A stretch of 64,000 nucleotides of DNA. Source: Gamsiella multidivaricata. Taxonomy: Eukaryota > Mortierellomycota > Mortierellomycetes > Mortierellales > Mortierellaceae. Positions 35,021 through 44,229 of this stretch are shown in pieces. Position 1 is the stretch's first letter. Every line of letters starts with the position of its first letter. The notes beneath the pieces are model-generated. The model did not search any database and was not told the origin of the DNA. It was given only the letters and a program-made list of their open reading frames with translations. The stretch lies in the NCBI RefSeq assembly GCF_025024155.1, contig NW_026251751.1, positions 186,001 to 250,000 on the forward strand, written 5' to 3'. Made by a program: the position numbers and the translations under genes.

Positions 35021-36416
35021 AAGGAATGAGAAGGAGAAGAAGGGAGGAAGACTTGCTTTGTAACATCATCTGCCATATCTACGTAGCAAAGTGCTTGCTA
35101 TTAACCTGTACATTAAAAAGAGACATAACTTCAACCATACACACGAACTTATAATAACCATTTGGCTCAACTGAGCGCGCGACATCTTTGATGCAAAATG
35201 ACATTTAAAACGCGAACCTGGCAAAAGCTGAATAAATATATATAAATCTGTTATTTTCAAAGCGCCCACGCTTTGATGTCGATAAACTATCCGTTATTTA
35301 AGAGAAGCATGCATATATGAACATGGTGGATGCTCCATAGACTCCACCTAGTGCGATTTTGTATACCGCGTCTTGCCGTGGTTTCCGATAGGCACCTCGA
35401 TTCAGTATCTAAGCCCATTGTGCATTGCCCAAATCTACCTTCAATCATGCTGGTTCACTAACACGACATTTCCTTTTAATACCATGAAGCCCTGCGTGTG
35501 CAGATACTGGATTTCACCTTTGAATAGATCGTTTACGAACTTGAGTAGCTCTAAAAAAAAATGTTTTTGTTTCAAAGTGCTTAAAATGTCAGCAAATAGT
35601 ATTTGTTACATTTTTTTTGTTGTTGATGTTGTTGTTGTTATTACAAAGCTCGTTCAACTTGCCATACCACACCCTCGGTTTAGACGATCGACCTTCTAGA
35701 AGATCCACTAACGATCCCTTCACTCCGCATCCGGGCTTGATGGCTTCTTGCTGGAGAACACAATGCTTGCATACGACTCTTTGACGAAACGAGGACTCTC
35801 GGCAGATCTGACAGAGTAGAAGGACGAACGTTGTGAGGGAAGAGAATGAAACAGAGCAGGCGCAGTAACCGACGACGACAACAACCACATGGACGAAGGC
35901 GAGTATGTAAAATCGCGTGGGTTTGATCCTGAGTTTCGGAGTCATCATCATACGAAAGAAGAGCGTGCGGGCGGCGATAAGCAGGCCTTTTGGAGGGGGC
36001 AGGATCTGAAAGTGGAAAATATGCTGGAGGGGAGGAAAGGAGGAGAGGGGGGAGTTGGGAAATGTGATGAACGTGAGGCCCATAGCATCCGTGCACGCGA
36101 GACGTTTCTGTCAGAACTCAATCATGGTGGAGAATGTCAAGTTGTAATACTGAAGGCGCTCCAGGGACAGCCCCCCGAGTCGTTACCGAAAACCTCGTTT
36201 AGTGGTAGTCGATATCGTCAACGTTTAATCATTTCTGTCGGGACCTGCGTATCTGGATGGACTCTCTTTCTTGTACCATCTTATTGTCGCCCCACTCCCC
36301 CTTTAAAAAGAATAGAAAAAAGGGAATAGGCGACTGCAGCGGCACTGGCACTGCAACAAGCGCAAGGGCAGTAAGCGGAGCAAAGTTCAGGATCAAGAAC
36401 AGCAACATCAGCACTC
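35021..36416. other. Intergenic between zinc-finger gene and repeat copy B
   Basis: Single-copy sequence with no recognised domain. A GTT-type trinucleotide stretch lies near 35618-35642. The only long frame is the uncertain minus-strand one at 35589-36083, listed separately. Confidence 0.5.
35589..36083 (-). CDS. Hypothetical small membrane protein (uncertain)
   Basis: 164 codons from ATG 36083. It has one strongly hydrophobic segment (FYILAFVHVVVVVVGYCACS, continuing to FVLLLCQ) followed by a Cys-bearing hydrophilic tail (CKHCVLQQEAIKPGCGVKG) and a poly-Asn end derived from a GTT repeat. No family recognised. The frame length and composition make a real gene possible but not convincing. 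Confidence 0.22.
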   Translation of the reverse strand: MGLTFITFPNSPLSSFPPLQHIFHFQILPPPKGLLIAARTLFFRMMMTPKLRIKPTRFYILAFVHVVVVVVGYCACSVSFSSLTTFVLLLCQICRESSFRQRVVCKHCVLQQEAIKPGCGVKGSLVDLLEGRSSKPRVWYGKLNELCNNNNNINNKKNVTNTIC

Positions 36417-38478
36417 TGCGTTAAAGCATCATTCATAATAAGCCCATTGATGTTATGCTTAAAGCACAGCAACAGTGACCTTGTAGGGTTAAAGGATAGA
36501 CGCATGTCCAGACAGCGCTCTGGTTGCGGATTCATGTTACATGTGCCCACTGCGAGGACACGCCTTTGGGTGATGAACATCACTCGACGCGTCCATCTTT
36601 ACATTTTGACGCGTTGTCTTCCATTCAAAATTGTCCCACTGGCGACTGTTTTCTTTTTCCCATACTCTTCTCCACCCTTCCAAACCACACATCCACCGAT
36701 GCACCCGTACCAAAGTGCACTCCGTTACTCGATGCTATGGCCAAGCAGCATCTTCAAGGTATGCTACAGCACTCATGGGGCTGCTCATTGTGCTTTTGCT
36801 CATTGTGTTTGTGCCTGTGGTTGCAGGATGTTCTCTTGTAGCCTATTGGGGCTGTGCGTGTCTGTACCAGTGTCTGAGCCCACTTTTTATATTTCTCGCA
36901 TCTTTAGCCTGCTTCGCCCGTCATGTCCACTGCAGCAATCCTCAACAGCAGCGCAGTAGGACCACAGCGACGACCACAACGATGACCGGCCGAGTCCACA
37001 AAGGTATATTCTTAGTGTTCTTTCCTTGCAAAGCGGTACTGTTCGTCTTTCTTTTCTTTTTTGTTTGTGCCTGATGCTTGGTGCCTTGTACCTGGTGGTT
37101 CTGCTTCTGCGCCTAGTGCCATAGATTGTGTCTGTGTCTGTGACTCGATCCTCATGGCGTAGTCTCTTTCTGTACTTGTTTTTGTGTGTCAACGCCTCTT
37201 TTCTAGCAAAGAAAGGTCCGCACCTCTAGCCGACCATATCAGCTGGTCCGTCACAGCAACCTCGGGTACAACGTGGCCCAATCCAGCAGGACTCGCCATG
37301 GTCAAGAAGAGCGAGCCAGATGGCCACAAAGGTATGTTTGACATGCACCATTCGCTGTTGTTGTACTGGGAGTCAACTTTGGTGCCTGTGTTCCTTTTCT
37401 CACACACTCACACACTGACTGTTCTCTTGTCTTCTGCTGTCTGAACTGCTTCTCCTCTAGCCACTGGCCTCTGTCTCTGCCAGTCTCGGCTGAGAAGAGG
37501 CCCAGGCTCGCCCCACCCAACCTATTGGGCAAGCCAGACTCGCCAGGCCATGGCAATCCCATCGAGCCCATCAAACCCGTCAAGTGAACCAAGCAAATCA
37601 AGCAAATTGGAACATTCAAAGCTAAGTACTCTCCATCCCCTCCCCTCTTCCACCGCCCCACTCAACCCTCCCACCACCTTCCCCGTTGTCAATGATTGCC
37701 CTTACCCCATCCAAAAATACCCCCTCCCTTGGAGTGTCTCTGCGCATTTGGTCTCACTCGCATGAGCCCTCTCGCGATCCAGTGATCTCGAGGCTGAGGG
37801 GCTGTTGATCCCAGCTGGGATTGGGTGCCTGTTGTGCTGGTCGCCCAGTGCTGCACCCTAGCCGGCTCTCTCCTGTCCACCCTCCTTGTTCCTGGGGTCA
37901 AACCAAGACACTTACTTTTTGCTGTGTCCAGGGATTCTATAGATCGTTGACGTGTCCGTGCTCTCTCTTGCTCGCCTGGTTGGATGCACGGCCTGATGCT
38001 GAGACAGCGTCCCAGCCGTTTTCCCCGATCCTGAACTTGATCCAGGTTCATCGTCCTGGGGGGACTCGACCACGGTCGTGCGAAAGGACACTCGCCGACA
38101 CATAGGCCAGCTGACTGTGAGGCTCGGAGCGAAGACATCATGGTCAAGGGATGTCCAGCGGTCCTGATCCTAGTAAGGGGCTCTGGAACAGACCTTCAAC
38201 AGAGATGGCTTTGTCTTTGAGGCAGCACACCGGCGGATCCATGGTCGGCAAACGGCTACTGACACATGGAAGACGAAGGTACGTTTGTGCATGTTCTCTT
38301 GGATAAAGAGATGTATGTGTGCTGAGTGTAGCATGCAGAAAACAGCGATATACTGACACACTATTTAACTGATCCATTCGTGGTAGCGGCGATGTCTCAG
38401 CAAGATCAGGCCTAGTAATGCTCCCCAGCTGGGCAGCGAGAGGGAGAGAGCGCGTCGATCGATCAAGGATCCTAGTCC
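36417..38478 (+). repeat. Unclassified repeat, copy B (truncated)
   Basis: Direct repeat of copy C (44230-46990), almost base-identical over long stretches (for example 37184-37900 against 44984-45700, offset 7800 bp) and more distant from copy A. Splice-like signals are kept: CACAAAG|GTATATTC near 37003, TTTTCTAG near 37205, CACAAAG|GTATGTTTG near 37330 and CTCCTCTAG near 37460. It breaks off at about 38478, where copies A and C continue. There it joins a fragment of the VPS9 5' end at a ctaggactagg-like junction. Confidence 0.75.
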
Positions 38479-38563
38479 TAGTGCCTTCCTCGGCTGTGGT
38501 CTTGGCGTTACCGGTTGCGTGGTCCCTGCCATTCAGCGCCTCACCACCCGCCCGTGAAGGCAT
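38144..38563 (-). other. Chimeric reading frame: VPS9 N-terminus joined to repeat copy B
   Basis: 139 codons from ATG 38563. The first ~30 residues (MPSRAGG, then DHATGNAKTTAEE) are the VPS9 start with an internal deletion. The rest (TRILDRSTRSLPLAAQLGS onward) is antisense repeat B sequence. The upstream sequence is the VPS9 upstream region, so transcription is plausible. No function can be assigned. Confidence 0.5.
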
Positions 38564-38640
38564 TATTGACTATAAAACGTATGAGTGAAAGGAGAATTGG
38601 AGAAAAAAGCTGGTCGTCTGTCGCCATCAAGGCCGAGGAA
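38479..38640 (-). pseudogene. Displaced 5' end of VPS9
   Basis: Inverted copy of the region around the VPS9 start (11044-11240): same leader (tatagtcaataatg), same opening codons for SSRAG-like residues, an internal deletion of about 40 bp, then the codons for DHATxNAKTTAE. The rest of VPS9 is absent. It marks the outer edge of the inverted duplication. Confidence 0.75.
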
Positions 38641-39055
38641 AGGACAAAAGGGTGAAGGAACAGCCCAGCTCAGCTCGAGATATAACGTGTAGGATTTTTT
38701 TTTTTGAGCTGCTATTTTGATCAAACGTAGGCGAAGTACCGCGACTCGTAGACTATCAGTTACAGCACCTCCTTTTTGTTACATGCAGCGAGCTTGATCT
38801 CTGAATGTCGTATGTACACTCCTTGTTTGAGCTATAGAGAATAAGCTGGGTTGCAAAGGATCGTCTGATTCCTGTTCTAAGCTAGATTAGGTACCCTATC
38901 GAGTCTTCGATTTATTAAGCTCGGCCGATTGAACTTCTCAATTCGATGGCCCACTTATATGGATGCAGTACGGTTTCTCAATCTAGGGCTCATTTTGGCC
39001 ATTGGAGCATATAACTCATTTCATCGAGATCAGCTGTAACCGCGACGGCTGGAGG
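38640..39055 (-). repeat. F-box 3' tail repeat, copy T3
   Basis: Inverted counterpart of 1-440 and 10628-11065. It contains the last codons of the F-box gene at 38990-40657 and its 3' flank, and borders the displaced VPS9 5' end exactly as T2 borders VPS9 itself. Confidence 0.75.
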
Positions 39056-40657
39056 CCAGGGGGAGTAAGTGATATAAGACGACACAATCCAGCTCGGGAA
39101 CAGAGCCTGGCCGTACTTGAGAGCTACCTCTTGAAGTGTATCGATGTTGTCCACGCTTTGAAACTCTAGCCTCACTACCCGAAGGTTTGGCGCAAACGAA
39201 AGGCCCTGGCTCATATCAAGCGTTAATGCTTCGCCCCGGAGCTTTAGACCAACTAGGGATTTGAACGAACACAGCCGTCCCCAAATTGACTGCATTTCCC
39301 CAAATGTGTACAACCTGAGCGGATGTCGGGGCCTTCCATACTGCAGAGGTTGATACTCGAGCGGTTGGATATCCATACACAGGTTCTCGAGCACGTTGGC
39401 GCATGGCCACGGTTTACTTCCCTTGAAGAGCTCGATTGTCCCCGCCATCGTGCCCAACAAGTTCAATTTGCGCAAGATCGTGCAGTTCTCCAGAAGTATA
39501 GAAGCATTGGTGCTGTTGAATAACATACACCCTTCAATATCAAAGGTAACCAGTCTGTGTGATATTCCTGGCGATACATGGACTGATCGAGGCATACGTG
39601 TCAGTTGTGTGAGAGCCTGGTCTTTACGCGCCACCGCCACCGCCACCATCACATCCGTCGCTGAAGTGTCGTCCCTGATGCTGCTTCCGACGCAATGGTC
39701 GAGACCGATGGTGGTAGCATGGGACTCTGGTATGGTTCCCTGCAGGATGGCTCGATCTTCGACGATATCTCTCCAGGCCTGAGCGATGACATTGCTCCTG
39801 CCTCTGAATTTAAGGCACTCGAGGCTGGGAAGGTGCTGGAAAAGACGACGAAAGTGAGGATGCATAGTGTTCGAATCCTCAGAGTCCCATGTCGCAGTGC
39901 TCAAGGTCAATGACCGAAGAGATGTGTTCATCCAACCTTCGTCATCCACCCTGATCAACCCAGTGCGCTCCTCCTCCTCTTTTTCTGGCTCCTGCTCGTT
40001 GCGGGCGTCCTTGAGCTCCTCTATTATGATGACCAACGACTTGAGCTTACGGCAATCTCTGAGCACCAAAAGAATATCGTCAATGCAGAGGTTGGCAGTG
40101 GTGTTCCAGGAAAAGTCCTCCAGGCTCTTGAGAGTCGTTACAGGAGTCATCTGACAGTCCAACGGCTGCGGTAAGGATCGTTTCAGGGTGATATTCAAGG
40201 TTCGAATCTGTGGCACCATCTCCGTGATCTGCTCGAGCTGTGAAGTGCACAAGTCCATTGATCGGAGTGTGAGCGATTGCAGGTTGTTTGTAAAGTAGAG
40301 AAAGTGCTGGGTGCTGGCCCATGTTGTAAACGAGAGACAGAGGGTCTTGACATGCTCGCCATATTTGCTGATCTTTAGATAGACGTTGGTTTGATATAGG
40401 GAAAAGTATAGACTTTGGTAGAGATAAGGAGTCCAAATGCTATTCCAGGTACGGTTGACACGGATGAGGGCCGTGAGATCGCGTGTTGCCAGGTGGTCGG
40501 TGATTAAGTGAACAAGCTCCGGGATCGAGAAGACAATGTCTTGGAACATCTTTGGAGCAGTGTCAACGCTGTTGTCGTTCTTGGTCCTCCTAGGACGTAG
40601 AATCATCCGATTAACAGCTTGAACACGGTCTGGGACGGTCGGTGCCAAGATGGGCAT
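38990..40657 (-). CDS. F-box/leucine-rich protein, intact (right arm)
   Basis: 555 aa from ATG 40657 (MPILAPTVPD), chosen because the same start is present in the left-arm twin; a longer frame upstream has no ATG support. The F-box lies at about residues 45-90 (IVFSIPELVHLITDHLATRD, then RVNRTWNSIWTPYLYQSLYF). Leucine-rich blocks follow (LQSLTLRSMDLCTSQLEQI, LRTLNITLK-like, IDDILLVLRDCRKLKSLV, VDDEGWMNTSLRSLTL), then the conserved IEGCMLFNSTNASILLENC and LNLLGTMAGTIELFKGSKPW. Expected to be a substrate receptor of an SCF (Skp1-cullin-F-box) ubiquitin ligase. It is divergent with the next gene across 181 bp. The C-terminus reads PAVAVTADLDEMSYMLQWPK, matching the copy at the left window edge. 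Confidence 0.78.
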   Translation of the reverse strand: MPILAPTVPDRVQAVNRMILRPRRTKNDNSVDTAPKMFQDIVFSIPELVHLITDHLATRDLTALIRVNRTWNSIWTPYLYQSLYFSLYQTNVYLKISKYGEHVKTLCLSFTTWASTQHFLYFTNNLQSLTLRSMDLCTSQLEQITEMVPQIRTLNITLKRSLPQPLDCQMTPVTTLKSLEDFSWNTTANLCIDDILLVLRDCRKLKSLVIIIEELKDARNEQEPEKEEEERTGLIRVDDEGWMNTSLRSLTLSTATWDSEDSNTMHPHFRRLFQHLPSLECLKFRGRSNVIAQAWRDIVEDRAILQGTIPESHATTIGLDHCVGSSIRDDTSATDVMVAVAVARKDQALTQLTRMPRSVHVSPGISHRLVTFDIEGCMLFNSTNASILLENCTILRKLNLLGTMAGTIELFKGSKPWPCANVLENLCMDIQPLEYQPLQYGRPRHPLRLYTFGEMQSIWGRLCSFKSLVGLKLRGEALTLDMSQGLSFAPNLRVVRLEFQSVDNIDTLQEVALKYGQALFPSWIVSSYITYSPWPPAVAVTADLDEMSYMLQWPK

Positions 40658-40838
40658 GTTTTTCAGGGAATCGAAAGAGCTGAGATAAAAGACATTTGTG
40701 GCGGTAATTATATATCTCATGCGGTGAGCCCAGCAGAGGTCAATCAACTCATCCCTCTCCGTTGCCACCACCATCTTTTTACCCCTTTTCTTCTCACCAT
40801 TTTTCTTGTCCACCTCTCTCTTCCCCTCCCCGTCAGCC
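40658..40838. promoter_or_regulatory. Shared divergent promoter of the intact F-box pair
   Basis: 181 bp separate the two ATGs. The left-arm pair has an equivalent 200-bp spacer (9001-9200) that is clearly related. No TATA box seen; pyrimidine-rich leader (tttctttccc-like) on the plus side. Confidence 0.5.
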
Positions 40839-42650
40839 ATGCCCAAGGCCAACAAAATCGCATCAAATCCTGCCCCAGGGACCCTTCACCGAAGTCTGCG
40901 GCTCAGAACATCCGATAACTACATTGTCGACATCGATGTACCAAGGATCTCCCAGGATACCTTCTTTTCTATCCCTGAACTTCAACACCCCCTCGCCGAC
41001 TATCTCACACGGAATGATCTTAGGGCCGCCATCTGCGTCAGCCATGCCTGGAATACCATTTGGGTTCCCTACCTCTATGAAAAGCTATTCTTCCGCGAGT
41101 ACCAGCAGACTCGCAGCTATCCCAAGATGCACTCATACGGCCATCATGTCAAGAGTCTCGAGCTCCTCTCCATAGAATGGAACAATCTCGCCTTTCTTCT
41201 TAACTTTACCACCAGCCTACATTCGCTCTTCCTCCACTGCACAAAACTGAGCACTTTGCAACTTCAGGAGCTCGCAGAGATAGCACCACAGCTTCGAGTT
41301 CTGCATATCACCTTGAGGCAATACCCGCCAAAGCCATTGGAGTGCCAGATGACTCCTGTGTCTGCATTCAAGCACCTGGAGGACTTTTACTGGAATGTCC
41401 TGACAGATGTCCGCATCGACGATATTCTTTTCGTGCTTAAATCATGTTCTCAACTCCAGTCACTGGCCTTGACGATCAGCACACTAGTCGAAGAACTTAA
41501 CGAGGCCAAAGTCGAGGAGATTGACGGCATCAAAAGCAGCAGTTTGATCGCCGATGTCGTGCCAAAGTTGGTCAAAGTGGACGATGACGGCTGGGCAAGC
41601 ACCTCGCTCCGAACGTTGAGCTGGGGCAGTGCTATGTTGGGACCACGACAATCCTACGACTCGAAACAGCCACATCCCTGCATCCACCGCCTCTTTCAGC
41701 ACACACCAAATCTCAAGAAGGTCAAGGTCAGTGGCAAGAACAACATTGGCGCTCAGGATTGGGACTGCATGTTCGAGAATCAAGTCAGCATCCAAGAGAT
41801 CGAGCTTGATTTGCGCGTCTCAGTAACCGAAGGCGGTTCTCCAGTCGGCAATTCGGGGTTCTTGAACGCAGTGTCAAAATCATGCCCGAACCTCAAGAGG
41901 TTTATTGCCAAGCATATGCCATTTACAACAGACAAGGCGTTTGCGGAGGTGATGCGGGTCAAACACGGGCTTCAAAAGGTCAACGTCAAATACACGGAAT
42001 TCGGGGACTTGGCACTCCATCAATTGGCACACCTCCCTCCAACACTCACTTCAGCAGGGACCTCGCATAGCCTTGTTGAACTCGATGTGGAGGGATGTCT
42101 TCAGATCACCAACCATAGTGCCATTGAGATATTGGAGAACTGTCCTCTCCTGCGCAGTTTGAACCTATTGGGCACTCGAGCCGGTACAATCGAGCTTTTC
42201 AAGGGGTGCAAGCCCTGGCCTTGTGCCAAGGCGCTGGAGAGGCTGCATATGGATATCCAACCACCCGACTATCAACGCTGGCGGCGCAGTGTTGGATCTA
42301 AACAAGCAGATATGCCCCCTCTTAAACCATACGCACCTGAGGACCAGGACTTGATCAGGGAGCGGCTGTGCTCGTTCACTTCCCTCCTCGGTCTCGAACT
42401 CAAGGGTGAAGCGATGACATTTGACATCCTGGAGGACTATTCGTTTGCGCCGAAACTTCGAAAGGTTATTCTGTGTGCTCCGTATAAGTCAAATGACTAT
42501 AGAATGAAGCAAGAGATGAGAATAATGACCTTGGAGCGCGGCAGGGCATTGTTCCCGAACTGGATTCTGTCGAGTAAGGACAACTATATTTACTCGCGAC
42601 CCACCAGTGTGTTCACTGCCATTGTCAGTAGGGACACTTTTGTATTCTAA
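40839..42650 (+). CDS. F-box/leucine-rich protein, intact (right arm)
   Basis: 603 aa from ATG 40839 (MPKANKIASNPAPG). The F-box is at about residues 35-85 (FFSIPELQHPLADYLTRNDL, then VSHAWNTIWVPYLYEKLFF). Leucine-rich repeats follow (LHSLFLHCTKLSTLQLQELA, LRVLHITLRQ, IDDILFVLKSCSQLQSLALT). The distal part has LVELDVEGCLQITNHSAIEI, LENCPLLRSLNLLGTRAGTI and the family end LFPNWI. Presumed SCF substrate adaptor. It is a diverged paralogue of its head-to-head partner and a close duplicate of the frameshifted 7199-9000 gene. Its codons for VDIDVPRISQDTFF keep the base lost in that twin. Confidence 0.78.
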   Translation: MPKANKIASNPAPGTLHRSLRLRTSDNYIVDIDVPRISQDTFFSIPELQHPLADYLTRNDLRAAICVSHAWNTIWVPYLYEKLFFREYQQTRSYPKMHSYGHHVKSLELLSIEWNNLAFLLNFTTSLHSLFLHCTKLSTLQLQELAEIAPQLRVLHITLRQYPPKPLECQMTPVSAFKHLEDFYWNVLTDVRIDDILFVLKSCSQLQSLALTISTLVEELNEAKVEEIDGIKSSSLIADVVPKLVKVDDDGWASTSLRTLSWGSAMLGPRQSYDSKQPHPCIHRLFQHTPNLKKVKVSGKNNIGAQDWDCMFENQVSIQEIELDLRVSVTEGGSPVGNSGFLNAVSKSCPNLKRFIAKHMPFTTDKAFAEVMRVKHGLQKVNVKYTEFGDLALHQLAHLPPTLTSAGTSHSLVELDVEGCLQITNHSAIEILENCPLLRSLNLLGTRAGTIELFKGCKPWPCAKALERLHMDIQPPDYQRWRRSVGSKQADMPPLKPYAPEDQDLIRERLCSFTSLLGLELKGEAMTFDILEDYSFAPKLRKVILCAPYKSNDYRMKQEMRIMTLERGRALFPNWILSSKDNYIYSRPTSVFTAIVSRDTFVF

Positions 42651-42892
42651 GTACGATCTATATAATTAAAAGACAAACTCGTCTATTTGTATGGTACAGC
42701 GCGCACTAAAACCATGGACGATACGATGTTGGCACAATCCAAGAGTCCGAATCAAGGATCGCTTTCGTTCCCGGTGGTCAATGTGCACATCGCACAGGCC
42801 TTGAATGTCCATCCTTTTTGCGGTCGCTTAAACTTGTATAATGCCTCTGCCCACTGTTACTCCTCTCTTTTTATTCCGTTTTCGGTTTCCAA

Positions 42893-43255
42893 AGATGTCC
42901 GCGGAAACAGAAAGCAACACTATTGGCAGCACGCCGCTCAGAACACCTGTTGAGATGGTCTTTTCGATCTCCTAGCTCGTGCACATCATCGCCCGTAACC
43001 TATCGCAACACGATCTTACAACCGCTACCCATATCAGTCATACCTGGAATGCCGTCTGGAACCCTATCTCTACGAAAGGATCCTCGTTAGCCATTACAAT
43101 GGAGATAACTATCCAGGGCTTCACATATACAGCCGACATGTCAGAGCCTTCATACTGGATACAAAGCATGGATCATTTCCATCTCTCTGGGTGTATCTCC
43201 AACTCTGCAATCGCTCTCCCTCCGCCGCGTGAGCCTCTGCACCTGGTGTCTTAAG
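42893..43255 (+). pseudogene. Truncated F-box N-terminal fragment (right arm)
   Basis: The ATG-headed frame reads MSAETESNTIGSTPLRTP, VEMVFSIS, then a TAG, then LVHIIARNLSQHDLTTATHI and SHTWNAVWNP. After that the frame slips (ISTKGSSL where PYLYERIL is expected). Only the F-box and first repeat are present. It corresponds to the more deleted fragment at 6850-7165. Confidence 0.65.
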
Positions 43256-43524
43256 AGGATCGCCCGCTTAAGTTTCGCCCGCATAGGTATCGCTCGCGTA
43301 GGTACCGCAACTTTGGGTCCCATTAAATGGCAGGAGAAAATGGCAAAGAAGTATGGCAAGGCTTTGTCTCCAAATTGGATCCAAGGGGTCGGTGTGCTGT
43401 AGACCTCTAGACCTCGGGAGCCTGTGCAGGATTAGGATCAATAAGGGGCGGGATAGTAAAATGAGGACGCGTTGCTGTACTTTTTTTTTTTTTTTTGGCA
43501 GGCAATCTTATTTGAAAGACAAAG

Positions 43525-44170
43525 GTCGTCCAGCATCGGAACAACCACAATGTGCATAGCAATAAAAACAGGAAATGCTGTTGACTCATACTTAACCTGC
43601 TACTGCCTTGACTCAAAGCTCGATCACTGAAAGCTACATACATTCATATGTGTTACCGACATTAGCCATCTCTCCAAAATCCACTCCATCACCAACAGTT
43701 TTGTGTCCCCGCACCAATAATCACATATCAATAGAGCTTGGCTTTTGAGCGCCATGCCGAAATCAAGTCTAGAATAAACTGGATGTCAGAAACATGGTCA
43801 AACCCACATAGCATTTGAAAAGAGCTTAGTCAAATGAACTCTCCAACACCCTCTCGTCGTCGTCAAATATATATTTTGACGAACGGACTGGATCGGTGCT
43901 ACACAGGCTCTCGCATAGCCGGGCCTCATTGTTGGTCGGAGAGGATATCTCTCTTCTTTCTCCACCCACTTGCGTAAACTACATTATCGACGCTTGAGGG
44001 TTTCCCTTCTGCTTGGTCCATCGCCGATGCTCGAGACTCTATATTCAAACAAGAAACCGTCTCCTTCTGTAGTGAACATTACCGTACTTTTCAGATCGAT
44101 TTTTTATTATTCTCCCCACAACCCAAGGTGATATTTTTCGGAACCATTGACCTATATAATGGGAAATATG
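43525..44170. other. Segment present only in the right arm
   Basis: The left arm runs directly from tttgaaagacaa to the sequence ctggccgcactcaaaaagtg (around 6555-6575, minus strand). In the right arm these two sites are separated by about 650 bp. No coding frame, terminal repeats or target duplication was recognised. It is an insertion in the right arm or a deletion in the left. Confidence 0.55.
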
Positions 44171-44229
44171 CATATCCTGGCCGCACTCAAAAAGTGTGCA
44201 GCGACATCACCGTTTGAAAAACACCGGCG

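Noticed and set aside
36417..38478. Repeat B as a retroelement or DNA transposon
   Set aside because: No reverse transcriptase, integrase, transposase, LTR, terminal inverted repeat or target duplication was recognised, so only 'unclassified repeat' is claimed.
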